Source of the DNA: Rhytidiadelphus loreus
Lineage: Eukaryota > Streptophyta > Bryopsida > Hypnales > Hylocomiaceae
Assembly: GCA_947034895.1 (NCBI GenBank)
Contig: OX344763.1
Span: 73,427,093 to 73,491,092 of the forward strand
Length of the DNA: 64,000 nucleotides
Reading direction: 5' to 3'
Program-made: the position numbers and the translations under genes
Notes under the pieces: generated by a model
The model's input: the letters and a program-made list of their open reading frames with translations, nothing else
The model's database searches: none
What the model was told of the DNA's origin: nothing
Shown here: piece by piece, positions 44,190 through 55,296 of the stretch
How the letters are laid out: each line of letters opens with the position of its first letter
Numbering within the stretch: the stretch's first letter is position 1

Positions 44190-46480
44190 AAAAAGACAAT
44201 TAGACAAGTTAAAAATTAACTAGGAGACAGAAAAAAGTGTAAATAGAAACAAATAGACGAGTAGTTATTGAAATGACTAATAGACAACTAGTTAAGGTCA
44301 AATACAGTTAGTTATGACTAATAGATAGGGCAATTAAGCTCTCGGTTAGTTACAGCCAAGAAGAGTACAAAGACTAATCGACCTTCATTTTTCCTCTCTC
44401 TTTCAGGCTTGCAATGATTGCATTGCCAAATTTTTGTACTCGTGCATTCCTTCAAATACAAAGCTGTCTACTTGTCTTATTCTTTGTGTGTGTTCAATTC
44501 TTGTAACCAGTGATTGGTTTTTGGTTGTTCTTTCCATCAGAGCAATTGTCAGGGAGTGGCTTTTTCTCCTTATTTTTCTTTCTTTTGTTTCTGTCTAATT
44601 GTCTTAGTCGAATCTTGAGCAAAAGGATGTTTGCATAAGTTGTCAAATTGTCGTTTATACCAATGAGTGGTATTTTATTTAAGAGCGTGTCAATTAGCCA
44701 ATGAGTGGCGATTTTAGATCCTGGGGTTGGATCAAAGTTCGGGAAGAACTGTGTGACAAATTGTCTGTGATGGGGATAGAGAGAGCGGATTGAGGTCAAG
44801 TTGTCTACGGATGGAGCGGAAAGACTAATCGACAGGAGCTGTGATTGCGAGGAAAAGGAGAAGACAAATCGACGGTAAGTGTGACTAACTGGACCCTTTT
44901 GTAATTGAAATTTTATATTTGGTTCAGTTGTCAATTTGTCATAAGTCTATTTCTTTGTTTATGCAGTGGAGATATACTTTGGGATTAAGTTTATAAAATT
45001 AAGTTTAAGCCAGTGATTGGCAGAATGGTTCTCTTGTGATAGTCAAATAGACAGAGAACTTATTAATTTAAAACATAGGAACCAGTGATTGGTTTATATT
45101 GTGGTTAGGTCAAATAGACATTGAATTATTATTCTTAGCAACCAGGGAGTGGTGCTAAGTGGGTCAATTAGCCAGGGATTGGCAATGACTGGTGGTTATA
45201 TTAAAATTAAATCTTGAAATTATTTGAGACTATTGGACAAGTTTTGAACTTTTTGATGCCAATGTATGGTCTTGCATAATTTTTGGTTAAGTCTAATAGA
45301 CAGATATTTATATTATACTGTGCCGTTGTATTACAAGTCAAATAGACAGAGATCAGTTATATTGATAGCTAGTGAATGGTATTATGTGTGACTTTGTTGT
45401 TTGTCTAATTGTCAAACGGTGGAAACAGCCTATGCTGGTAAGACAATTAGACCTTTTTACAATATTAATTGTCTTTAATATGATTATTTAATTTGTACTT
45501 ATGGACTAAATTATAATTGCTATCATATGGATGGGTCTAATTGACTGAATGCTTGTATTTGTATGTCGTTGTAGTCAAATTGTCTGTGGAAGTTTATATT
45601 GAATTAACTTATAGTTATAACCAAAATTAAATAAAATACAAATAGTCGATTGATTATATTTAAATTGATATGACTAATAGACAAGTTGTGAGAGATCAAT
45701 AAGAGCAGGTACAAGGAGCGTAATCTTGCATTACAGCATAGAATTTTGTGCATGTTGTATTAACCTTGTGTGGGAACTTGGCCAAATTGATAACTTGTTA
45801 CAAATGAGAATTGTCTACACTAGTAGAAAATGCTGGAATTTTGACAAAATTCTGTTGATTTGATCGCGTTGTCCCGGTCACTGTTTTGTTGATTTCAACA
45901 GAAATTTGTAATTTTCAACAGATTTTTGTTGGAATCAACAAAACAGTGACCGGGACAACGTGACCAAATCAATAGAATTCTGTCAAAATTCCTATGTTTT
46001 CTACTAGTGCTATTGTGTTAGTGTAGAAAGATCAATGGATACTTGACTATTTGACACAAGACTATTTGACCCATTACCATTTGATAACGCACCTGACTAT
46101 TTGACAAATTAGTGTTAGAGCACTTGTTATTTTGCAATTGTATGTTGTAGGACTTGGTCCAATTGACACACTGTAAGTTGTAGAGCTTGAAAAAAGAATC
46201 GAAATGACTATTTGACATGAATTAAAGGATTCATCTCTTATTCTAGCATGCTCTGCATACTGAGACAAATTGACAATTACAGATGTTGATATTTGCATCC
46301 TTGCATTTAGCAATTACGATTATAAAATAATTACTGGACCAATTGACAATGAATTAAATTTGAAGAAATAATTAAAGAACTTACAAAGGTGTTTATGAAT
46401 GCCTTAAATATATCTATATATGTGTTGTGTATTTGATTAAGTCGATAGAACAGGAGCCATGACTATTTGACATACCCAGA
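44190..46480. repeat. Field of dispersed GTCAAATAGAC/GACTATTTGAC words
   Basis: A 2.3-kb non-coding stretch with several dozen close variants of one 10-12-bp word: GACAATTAGAC, GTCTAATTGTC, GTCAAATAGACAGAG, GACTATTTGACA, GACCAATTGACA. In 44500-45260 a second word is interleaved: CCAGTGATTGG, CCAATGAGTGG, CCAGGGATTGG. Spacing is irregular, so this is not a satellite. A CACTA MITE interrupts it. Such clustered short words resemble transposase- or factor-binding subterminal regions. No gene is recognised within it. Confidence 0.65.
45818..46009. mobile_element. CACTA-type MITE (foldback, 192 bp)
   Basis: Both ends read CACTAGTAGAAAA inwards. The arms are inverted over most of the length (for example TGTCCCGGTCACTGTTTTGT and its complement ACAAAACAGTGACCGGGACA), so the whole element folds into one hairpin. 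A 3-bp target duplication CTA flanks it (45815-45817 and 46010-46012), as expected for CACTA elements. There is no coding capacity, so it depends on a transposase elsewhere. Confidence 0.88.
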
Positions 46481-46623
46481 CCAGGGTTGTTCGCTGCAAC
46501 AGCGCGACACCGCGACAGACAGACGTCGCGCGACGTCACGAAAAGTCAAATTTACCTTTGACTTTACAGGAAATTATCCCCCTCCAGGTGGATGCCACAT
46601 GGCATCCACTTGGCAAACTGGAG

Positions 46624-47030
46624 GGCGCGTACGGGTAGGAGAGTGCGGGTAGGGGCGACTGCGGGTGGGCGACTGCGGGTGGGCGACTGCGGGTGGGCGA
46701 CTACGGGTGGGCGAGGGCGACTGCGGGTGGGCGACTGCGGATTTCTGAGGGAGACCACGGGTGGGCGACTGCGGATTTCTGAGGGAGACCGCGGGTGGGC
46801 GACTGCGGGTTTGGCAGGGAGACCGCGGGTTCAGGAAGTGTTCTTGGGTGGGCGACCGCGGGTGCGCAAAAGGTACCTAGACCCGGTGGTGGACCCGAAG
46901 TCGCCCAATTTGGACCCGCTGTCGCCCTCTCGAGACCCGCTGTCGCCCACGTCGGACCCGCAGTCGCCCTACCCAGACCCGCAGTCGCTGGATACGCAGT
47001 TGCCCTATCCGTACTTGCCCCCCTAGACCG
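46624..47030. repeat. Type A array A9 upstream of W4 (two opposed halves)
   Basis: 46624-46865 has GGGCGACTGCGGGT units on the plus strand. 46890-47030 has ACCCGnnGTCGCCC units, so the two halves are opposed. The half nearest W4 has the same gene-relative orientation as the other arrays. Confidence 0.85.
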
Positions 47031-47043
47031 AAGTCACTCGCCC

Positions 47044-47050
47044 TATATAG
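47044..47050 (+). promoter_or_regulatory. TATA box of W4
   Basis: TATATAG 14 bp after array A9 and 155 bp before the W4 ATG. A further AT run (TAATATATATAC, about 47142) lies closer to the ATG but has a less typical form. Confidence 0.5.
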
Positions 47051-47204
47051 CCAGTAGCCCATCATCATGCTATCACCTTCATTTTCCATTGAGGCTTTCT
47101 GTCTTGCAACCTTTGTTGGCTGCATGCGTGACCCTTTTGGATAATATATATACTATTTTTTGCTATCATTTGGTTCTTACAATTTTGCGACGTCCGCAAA
47201 TCTC

Positions 47205-49712
47205 ATGGCAACTGGAGGTAGCAATGATGGGTCCCTTCCGGTTTTTTCCACTGTACGCACTCCTGGTGCAATTAGGAAGGCTGCCAAAGACAAGACTAGA
47301 AAAAGGAGGGGTAACATTCACAAGAAGCAATGGCATGTGTTGAACAATGATAACCACCTAGCTTTCAAAGAGTGGAACGAGGAGCCAGAGCCTTGGAGTA
47401 TGCAGGTGTGCGAAGACTACATTGAATGGTGTCACATCGGGAAGTTCTTTCCGGCATGGCGCCATCATCACAATCGACACAATAACAAGGCAAATTTGAA
47501 GTATTGTGAAAATCCAGCTTTCATACGAAGGTGTTTAGAATTGTGGCAGGTCCTCTACAAAACCCCTTTTGTAGATAGGAATGAGGCCCCTTTGTTCATT
47601 GCTAGAGGTGCCTATGCTGAGGTCGCCTTGAACAAACAAGTTGACTGGACCACGATTAAAGAAAGTACCTACGTGGAGCGTCCAGAAGTTGGAATAATTC
47701 CAAGAGGGGTTCTCAAATTTCCGGAGGGTGGACTTGGGCCTTTTCGAAGTGATCCACAAAACAAAGAAACTCAAGAGGTGGACACGGAAGAATCAGAAGA
47801 GGATAATGATTCAGATGGCACACGGATTCCTAAGCTTGTACGAGTGAAGGAGCAGATTATCACCCCCGTCCAAGTTCCAGTTCCAGTTCCAGTTCCAGAT
47901 CCAAATGTTCAAGCCGCTTCATCATCGCGGGGAAAGAAGATGAAACATCCTGCCAAGGTGCGACGGTCCACCACGAAAATTAGATTGGCATCAGCCTCAA
48001 CCACAATTGCGACTCCAATCTTGCCACCACAAGACGCCAACAACATCTTCGACTTTGCTTTAAGTGACGACTCACCCGTATGTGCCACAAGTCACATTCC
48101 CATTCCACAGTCTGAATCTGATGTTGTTCACAATGCGATGACGTTGGCGAAGGCTCTCGGCCTCTTGAAGACCAAGGATGCACAAATTGCAACCTTAGAA
48201 GGTGATGTGAAGAAATGGCGGTCTACATGTGAACAAAAAAATGCTCTCATTTCTCAACAATCCAAAGAATTACATGGCCTTCGAGAAAAAGAGCATCAGA
48301 CTTTCACATTGTCGGACATGGACGAAACCTTTGTTGAGCAGGATCCACATCACTTGGACAAGCTTGTTGGGGACCTCACCAGCGATGTCATTCACCTTTC
48401 TCCCCCTGCCAAGCGCACGAAGCGTTCTTCAATTCTTCCAATGGCACCGCTTCCGTTCGTCTCAAGAGATTCTAGCAATCCGCACGTTGATGGTTTGCAA
48501 GGGACTCAGGATTCACTTTCATTTCCTGCCATTCCACATCTACAATCATCAAAGGAACTTGATTTGGCTGAGGAAAATAGAATGCTTCGAGAGAAGTTGG
48601 CAGTGTTGGCAGCGACATACTATCATTGGAAGGTCGCGTGCATTCTCTCCGTGGATCGATCTCAACAAGTTGCGAAAGAGCTAGACAAAGTTTCGAAGAA
48701 CTTTGTAGCAAATGCCCCTAAACGAGAGAATGGATTGACATCATGGGCATTGATGGAGGACATGTTTCCGGATAACATGTCCATGCTTGACGTGGCGGAA
48801 AAAAATGTCATAGACTGGGCACAAAATGGTTGGGACCATGGAAATCAGATGTCTAGTCACTTCAACGAAAAAGACCAAAGTCTATTGTGGCCAAAGCCAG
48901 CTCATTTCGTCTTGGATCATACCAAATGCCCCATATGTCTAGAACAATTTGGGCCAGAAGGAGGATGGGCACTTGGATCATGTACACATGTGTACCATCC
49001 TCAGTGTCTCATCACTCAATGTCTGATTAGACGATGATGTGTGATTTGTGCAGCACCATTCCATGATCGCTTGTATACCATGTTCAACTTGATGACTTAC
49101 ATGCCACCTTCTTGGGAACACAATAGAGACACGACGGCAGAGACACGATTTTGGGGACGAGACTTGCTTTGGAGTTGGCGAGAAGGCCTACATGATCAAG
49201 AAATGGGAGCTGCTGCCTCACAATTGAATTGGGAAACGGACCCGCGTGAAATTCTAAGAGTGGCATTCAACCTTATGGGAAAAGGAGCTTACAATGCAAG
49301 GAAGAGGGCATTTTTTTTTCAATGCCTTGGTGGATATTTTGATAAGACATCCCAAACCTTCAAGTGGGGTGCTCATCCGGAAGGACACCGTTGGAATTTT
49401 GAAGGTGAACAAGGGGCTAATCGTGATGAAAATGCCACTCCAGAAGACTTGAATAGTATGGCTTACCTCGACTCAACATACGGGCCTTATTATCAAAGCC
49501 AAGCACTCGATTATCTATTGGAGTTACACTCTCCGCAAACTAAAAGGACACTTGAAGCTCTCAAGAACTCCAATGTCTTGGAATCTATTTTAGAAGCAGA
49601 TGGACCTGCTTCAAGGACTCGTGCTAAGAAGAAACTCGTTGTTGGAGAGTCCAATGATTACGAACAAGGTGCAACGAGTGGTTCTCATAACAATCCAATG
49701 GACTTGAACTAA
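47205..49712 (+). pseudogene. W-domain RING-H2 protein W4, in-frame TGA inside the RING
   Basis: First ATG at 47205; the in-frame TTG at 47160 is unlikely as a start. The W domain (about 60-160) has VCEDYIEWCHIGKFFP, NNKANLKYC, FIRRCLELW and AYAEVALNKQVDWTTIK. It is followed by acidic and Pro/Val-rich linkers and coiled coil. The RING-H2 finger begins CPICLEQFGPEGG near 48928, with CTHVYHPQC. A TGA at 49035-49037 then falls immediately before the last ligand pair CVIC. The frame stays open after it to 49712. A product ending at the TGA would lack the second zinc site. CGA to TGA explains the stop. Closest relative here: W3. Confidence 0.7.
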
Positions 49713-51392
49713 ATATTTCTATGAGATACTTACTTCAACGGTGGTTCTAGTTAATCGTAGTAGTATACAAGATGTAAGGCCCATAGTATAAGGGCCATAG
49801 CATATCCATACTCGCACACTGTAGTACTCTAGCAAGAGTTAGGGTTAAGAGGTTGGCTTCTAAAACTATACCGCCTTGGCTGTGTATTGTACTACTGTGC
49901 TTATCGACAACAACCTTCTATTGCTTTGGTTTTGAAGGTTTGGGCATACTTATACATTTGTAGCCTAAAATGTAATTGGTGAAATGCAAATACATTTGTT
50001 GTAATGCCTCGCACAATGATTCCATACACGGTCCCCACAAAATTGCAATCTTCAAATCTTTTAATGAATTTTTTCCTTTTGGATTTTTTTCTCATACAAC
50101 ATGTTTTTGTTTACATGGAAAAATTTGATTCATTCCATTCAGATTTTTTATGAGAAAGTTATGGACCATTTTGTTTGGCAGGCAACTTGAGTCTACAGCT
50201 TCTTCTTTTAAAAGTTGCTTGTAGGATTTGTTTCTCCAGGCAATTTCTACAATCTAAAAAAAAATTAGGTCCGGTCACATAGTTAACTTCACTTGATAGC
50301 ACACTCTCACCATTTTCATTTCATTTTAGAGATATTCATTATTTAAATTCTACAACTACATCTTACCTACTTCTACTCAACAATTTCTTAAAGTATCCAA
50401 AATTGTTTTTGAAAATTGTTTTTTTCCCACACATAACCATAGGATCTTACACCTTACTAGTATGAGAATGTGTGGAAAAAATTTCAGAATTTTTCATCTT
50501 ACAGATTGCAACTTTGCAAGATATCCGCATTTAGAGTGAAAAAAACAATTTTTTTAGCACATTGCTGGACTACATTATTTGACTTTTAACATTTTTCACT
50601 TTAATTTCTTGCACTACAGAGTTTTGAGCTTTAAACAAATATAGTGGAGAATTGAGTTGAGAGTCTAAATAAAAAAAAGGTTTTCAAAAAAACTTAATTT
50701 TCATTCTTAAAAAACTTGTAGAATAGAAGTACATATGAGATTGAATGAAAATCTATTTTCTTTCTAAGATAGAATTAAAATGCACTAATCCCCACGGTCA
50801 AATTGTTGTTGCAAGCAAACTAAACCATGTCAAACTTCTTTTCTTGAACAATTGCCAAAATTGCGTTCCTAAATTAATCTTACAAGGTATTTTTCCCACC
50901 AGAAGCTCTAATTGCCCAATAAACAAGATTGTCCATAACTTTCTCATAAAATATCCAAATGAAATGAAAAAAAGCTTTCCGGATAGACAAAATTATAATC
51001 TACGAGGGAAAAAAACTTAGAAAAATAAATTCAAATGCTTGTCACATTTTTTTGCTGCCCATTCTCCCCTGCTTTGGAGTTTGGACTATATGGGCATAAC
51101 TTTTGTTCCCGGGCACCGATTGGAAAAAAAGTTATATTACCACAAAGGTAATCGTTTTTTCTATCTTCAAATAAAGTTTCAAAAATTCAGTCCCAAATTT
51201 CAGCCCGTAGGTACCATCTCTGACATCCATTCTTGCAAAGACACCAAATTCATAGCCCTCGTATTCAAAATATAATAAAAACATATGTACATTTCAAAAA
51301 CAAAGGTGTGAATTTCTTTATTCCACAAAACCTTTGGAAAATCAAAAATTGGAAGGCCAAATTGTTTTTTTCTACCACACTAGATCCAACCA
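49713..51392. other. Intergenic AT-rich DNA between W4 and W5
   Basis: Convergent 3' ends with no supported gene. 51020-51200 resembles the flank at 14700-14920 behind W1. Confidence 0.5.
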
Positions 51393-52883
51393 CTAAGCAT
51401 TTTTTTCACTATTCACAAAGTCACTTTCTTTGGGCTCCGGTCTCATTCTTTGAAGTTCCGCACGGGTGGCACCTATGCCTTCATAGGCCCACTTGCGCCA
51501 TTCCTTAAAATAAAGGATGTGGCGCTCCAAGTCCAATATGCCCTCGTGCAACAACTCTTGTTTTTTCTCCAGTAGCTTCACCAAATAAAAAAGCGTTGCT
51601 CTTTCTTCTGTATTGCTACCATAATCCGGAGCTATAGCCAAGATGCCCTCTTTTTTGGCTTCTTTTAAGGCATCATCATAATATTCCATCTCTAGCTCAC
51701 GTATTTGAAGATTCAAGCTTCTCCTTTCGCTTTGATGGGACCATTTATCACGTTGCAAAAGATCAAGTTTATTTTGAAGCACCGCTAAATCATCGGAAAT
51801 GTGTGCTCGCCCGTCTTCGATCTTCTTGAAATAATTTACTCTACTTTTGTTTAACTTAGAGTAAATCTTCTCATTTTCAGCAACGGCGTTTTCAGTCGCC
51901 TCTAACTCCTTCTTCAACCCATCCACAACAGTTGGATTCACTGGAAGATGTTGTACCTTCTCTTTCAAATTCATAAGATCCGCTACTGTTGAAGTCAAAG
52001 CTGCTCGTGCACTTTCGATCTTAGTGCCCAACATCTCGAAATTGTCTTCCGAATCATTGTCACTACTTCCGCTAGATCCAATGTCTGCACCAGAACGGTC
52101 CACATTGATCGGTACATGAACATCTTCGCTTTGTTTTTGAATCTTGGACAATGATTGCGGCTCCTCAAGCTTCCTTTTGCCCTTCTTGTCAACTTGAACA
52201 TCTTCAGCCGCCTCTTGTTTTTCTTTGCCAATGTCTTCGTCGTCACTCTCAAAAGAATATCCATCGTATTCGTGAGTGTGCTCATCTGAGCTAGAAGTTG
52301 AAGACCATTGAACTTGGTCATCACCAACAGCCAACTTGCCAAGCTTTGCCTCTAAAAGCTTCTGATTTGCTTGAAGAAGTCCTTCTTCATCCAGCACTAT
52401 CAGTCTGTCCGGGCGGTCACCGATAGGAAGCTCCTTCAAGGTTGTCCAATCTACCTTTTTCTTCAATTGAACTTCAACGTACACCATTTGCACAAGATAG
52501 AAAGAGAAGTTGTCATTTCGATAAGTCTGGGACTCCAAATAGAGTTGCTGCCATACCTCCAAACACCTTCGCTGGAAGACAACACTCTTGAAGTAAGCCA
52601 AATTTGCCTTATTAGACTTCATGTGCAAAGGGTATCGCCAAAACGGAAACAACTTGTTGATGTGGCACCAATCCACATATTTGTTTACAATTTCATATGT
52701 CCAAGGCTCTGGTTCTACTTCCCATTCCAAAAAGGCCTTCATCTTTGGATGCAACAAGATGGGTACACGCTTCTTGCGAGGTTTGCCGCTCCTTTTACGA
52801 TCCTTGTCACGAACCGCCTTTTTGTTGAGCTGAAGTCGGTATCTTGACATACCGTGTGGCGGTTGAGAGTCCTCGCCCTCCAT
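51393..52883 (-). CDS. W-domain protein W5, intact
   Basis: About 496 residues from the first ATG (52883); an upstream in-frame GTG at 52892 is less likely. A basic N-terminus (KKAVRDKDRKRSGKPRKKR) suggests nuclear localisation. The W domain (about 60-160) has YVDWCHINKLFPFWR, NKANLAYF, VFQRRCLEVW and MVYVEVQLKKKVDWTTLK. An acidic Ser/Asp/Glu-rich linker (about 205-290) and a long heptad-rich C-terminal half (about 295-485) follow. There is no RING, although the W domain is closest in style to W4. The function is not recognised. It is preceded on the minus strand by box P3 and array A10. A telo-box-like GCGGTTTAGGGTT lies in its leader at about 52923. Confidence 0.75.
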   Translation of the reverse strand: MEGEDSQPPHGMSRYRLQLNKKAVRDKDRKRSGKPRKKRVPILLHPKMKAFLEWEVEPEPWTYEIVNKYVDWCHINKLFPFWRYPLHMKSNKANLAYFKSVVFQRRCLEVWQQLYLESQTYRNDNFSFYLVQMVYVEVQLKKKVDWTTLKELPIGDRPDRLIVLDEEGLLQANQKLLEAKLGKLAVGDDQVQWSSTSSSDEHTHEYDGYSFESDDEDIGKEKQEAAEDVQVDKKGKRKLEEPQSLSKIQKQSEDVHVPINVDRSGADIGSSGSSDNDSEDNFEMLGTKIESARAALTSTVADLMNLKEKVQHLPVNPTVVDGLKKELEATENAVAENEKIYSKLNKSRVNYFKKIEDGRAHISDDLAVLQNKLDLLQRDKWSHQSERRSLNLQIRELEMEYYDDALKEAKKEGILAIAPDYGSNTEERATLFYLVKLLEKKQELLHEGILDLERHILYFKEWRKWAYEGIGATRAELQRMRPEPKESDFVNSEKNA

Positions 52884-53052
52884 AACGATCACTTCGTCTC
52901 AAAAGTAGCCAACTAAGTACTATGCGGTTTAGGGTTGCAAGCCTAAACCGTAGGTGTAAGAAATGCTAAACGTAATCCTATCACATTTAACATTTACAAA
53001 AATACAATGTTCTCGTGAAACACCCTATGTCATCCAAGTGTGAATAAAATGA

Positions 53053-53100
53053 GTTGTGCACGCATTCAGCCACGTTAGCAGGTGAAAGACAGTGCGCAGA
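53053..53100 (-). promoter_or_regulatory. Promoter box P3 of W5
   Basis: On the minus strand: GCGCACTGTCTTTCACC, then GTGGCTGAATGCGTGC. This is a close match to the box before K3, about 170 bp before the W5 ATG and next to array A10. Confidence 0.6.
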
Positions 53101-53119
53101 ATGCCAGGGAAAATTTAAT

Positions 53120-53537
53120 GGCGACTGCGGGTGGAGGAGAACGCTGATGTACCCGAGGTCGCCCCTGGGGCGCGTGCGGGTCCTGAAGTGGGGCGAGTGC
53201 GGGTCAGCCCAGTGCTCCAGGGCGACCGCGGGTCCGGAAGTGGGGCGACTGCGGGTCAGCGCAAGTGCTCCAGGGTGACCGCGGGTCCTAGAGTGGGGCG
53301 ACTGCGGGTCTGGACAGGTGCTCCAACGTGACCGCGGGTCGAAGGAGCCCGGGCGAGTGGGCGACCGCGGGTCCAGGGCGACTTCAGGTCCAGGGCGATT
53401 GCGGGTCCTAGGCGACCGCGGGTCCAGGACGACCACGGGTCCACTTTGCGAAGGCGACCGCGGGTCCTGGGCGACAGCGAGTCCTGGGCGACAGCGGGTC
53501 CTGGGCGACCTCGGGTCCTAGGCGACCGCGGGTCCAT
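53120..53537 (+). repeat. Type A array A10 upstream of W5
   Basis: GGGCGACnnCGGGTCC units on the plus strand, so they read ACCCGnnGTCGCCC in W5's direction. The gene-proximal end holds the CGCACGCGCCC/GGGCGACCTCGGGTAC motif (minus strand, about 53145-53185), as before K1, W1 and K3. Confidence 0.85.
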
Positions 53538-55296
53538 CTATTAATGCATGGACTTTTCTTTTCTTTCTTAGTACATGTTTATAGATTGTGATATTTTTTT
53601 CCATTTTTCCTTGCGCTGGGAAAGTGGCGATACTAAATGTTACGGAGGGGCTCCAAGCTTCAACATTCATCCACGTACTGGATAGAAAATGTGATACTAA
53701 GTATCTAAAATTCTATTTTCATTTACATTGTGGCGATTTCATCAAAGACTTTTCTAGAAGTTGAAGTTTTTCTAGCAATTTCATCCAAAATTTTCCTATA
53801 AAATTCCTATAGCTTATAGCTAGCCTAAATTTTTTGTTGCTTTTGAGCACCAAATCTCAAGGGGAAAAAAAAGGATTGTGAGCTCAATCCCATTTGTGTT
53901 GCAAAATTTATGGAATACTAGTTTATACTTTATACTATATTTGGGGAGCCATTAGGGTTGAGGTCGGTTGTGGTACAAATGGATTCCTTATTGATTATCT
54001 GAACAAAGGTTAAATCTTTGCAATTGTTTTAGAAGAAGTTCTTGTTAACTAATTTTTTTCTTATTAATTAATTTCATTGTTAATTCTTAATTTTATTGTA
54101 AATGACTTATTTCATTGTTAATGACTAATTTTATTGTTAATAACTAATTCAATTGTTAATAACCAATGTTATGATTATTAAGTATTAACCATTGCAATTG
54201 TAACAATAATGTCTTTGTAATTGTTTTGACATGAGATGTTCATTATGTATTTTTGGATGTAGACTCAAATTACATACTATGTTACACACACTAATTTTGG
54301 TAAATTACATGCCTAATAACTAAATTTCTTGTACGGACACAAATCTATAAATGAAAGTCATTGTTGGACTTATATCATACTCCAACCATCTATGAAAGAA
54401 TGTGTGTTTTTATCAATTTGGATGACATATACCAAAAAAAAGAATATGGTAGGAAAACATTATGCTACTAGGAATAATATATATGGTAAAACCAGATTTA
54501 CATTTTTTATTGAATTCATCCAAGTTTTCTCGAATTGTGTGTTTAATAAATGACAAAGATTATGGCTACATATCTTTTTTGCAATATCCACTCTTGTTTC
54601 ATTGTCAAAAAAAAAAGGGGGTCGCAAGAAGTCAATGAACTTCCTTTTTCCAAATAAAATAAATAGGAAGAGAGCGAAAAAGGTTAAATAAATAAATAAA
54701 AACATCTCTCATCTATTTTGAAATAGGTAAAGTACGAATAAAAAGGAAAAGTCTAAAAAAGTCTAAAATGTATGTTTCCTATATTTGAATTAGAATAAAT
54801 AGGAAAAAAAAACCAACTTGCTTTTATTTTTGGAAATAGAAAAAATAATAAGAGAATGTAAATGATGTATGACTTACATTTTTTTAGGGATTGAAAAAAC
54901 AACTATTTGAATTCAGTGACCATGAAAGTAAAACTCTTTTCAAGTGCATACTAGCACATTTTATTCAAGAAATAATACAAGTCTTCAACATCAATTACCA
55001 ACTAATTTATTTTCATTTTCTTATTTTCCTTGCGTCCATTATATACTACGGAATCAAAAAGGACCAAGAACATTTGAATTCAAAAGTTGTTATACTTTGC
55101 ATAACAATGTGTAAAAGGCCATATTCAATATATACAATTTGACAAATAGCCCATTGAGTAATTGTTTTTCTAAAGACAAGGCGCGTAGCATAAAATTCCT
55201 TCATATATTATAGGAAAATATTACAAAGTAAGCAACACATAATTGGCCACCAAGCTCATTGCTTGCAGCACTAAACTCTTGCTCTAGACTATCCTA
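53538..55296. other. Intergenic AT-rich DNA between A10 and K3
   Basis: No gene supported. 54050-54200 has a degenerate tandem of TTATTGTTAATnACTAATT-like units. Several A-rich runs are present. Confidence 0.5.
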
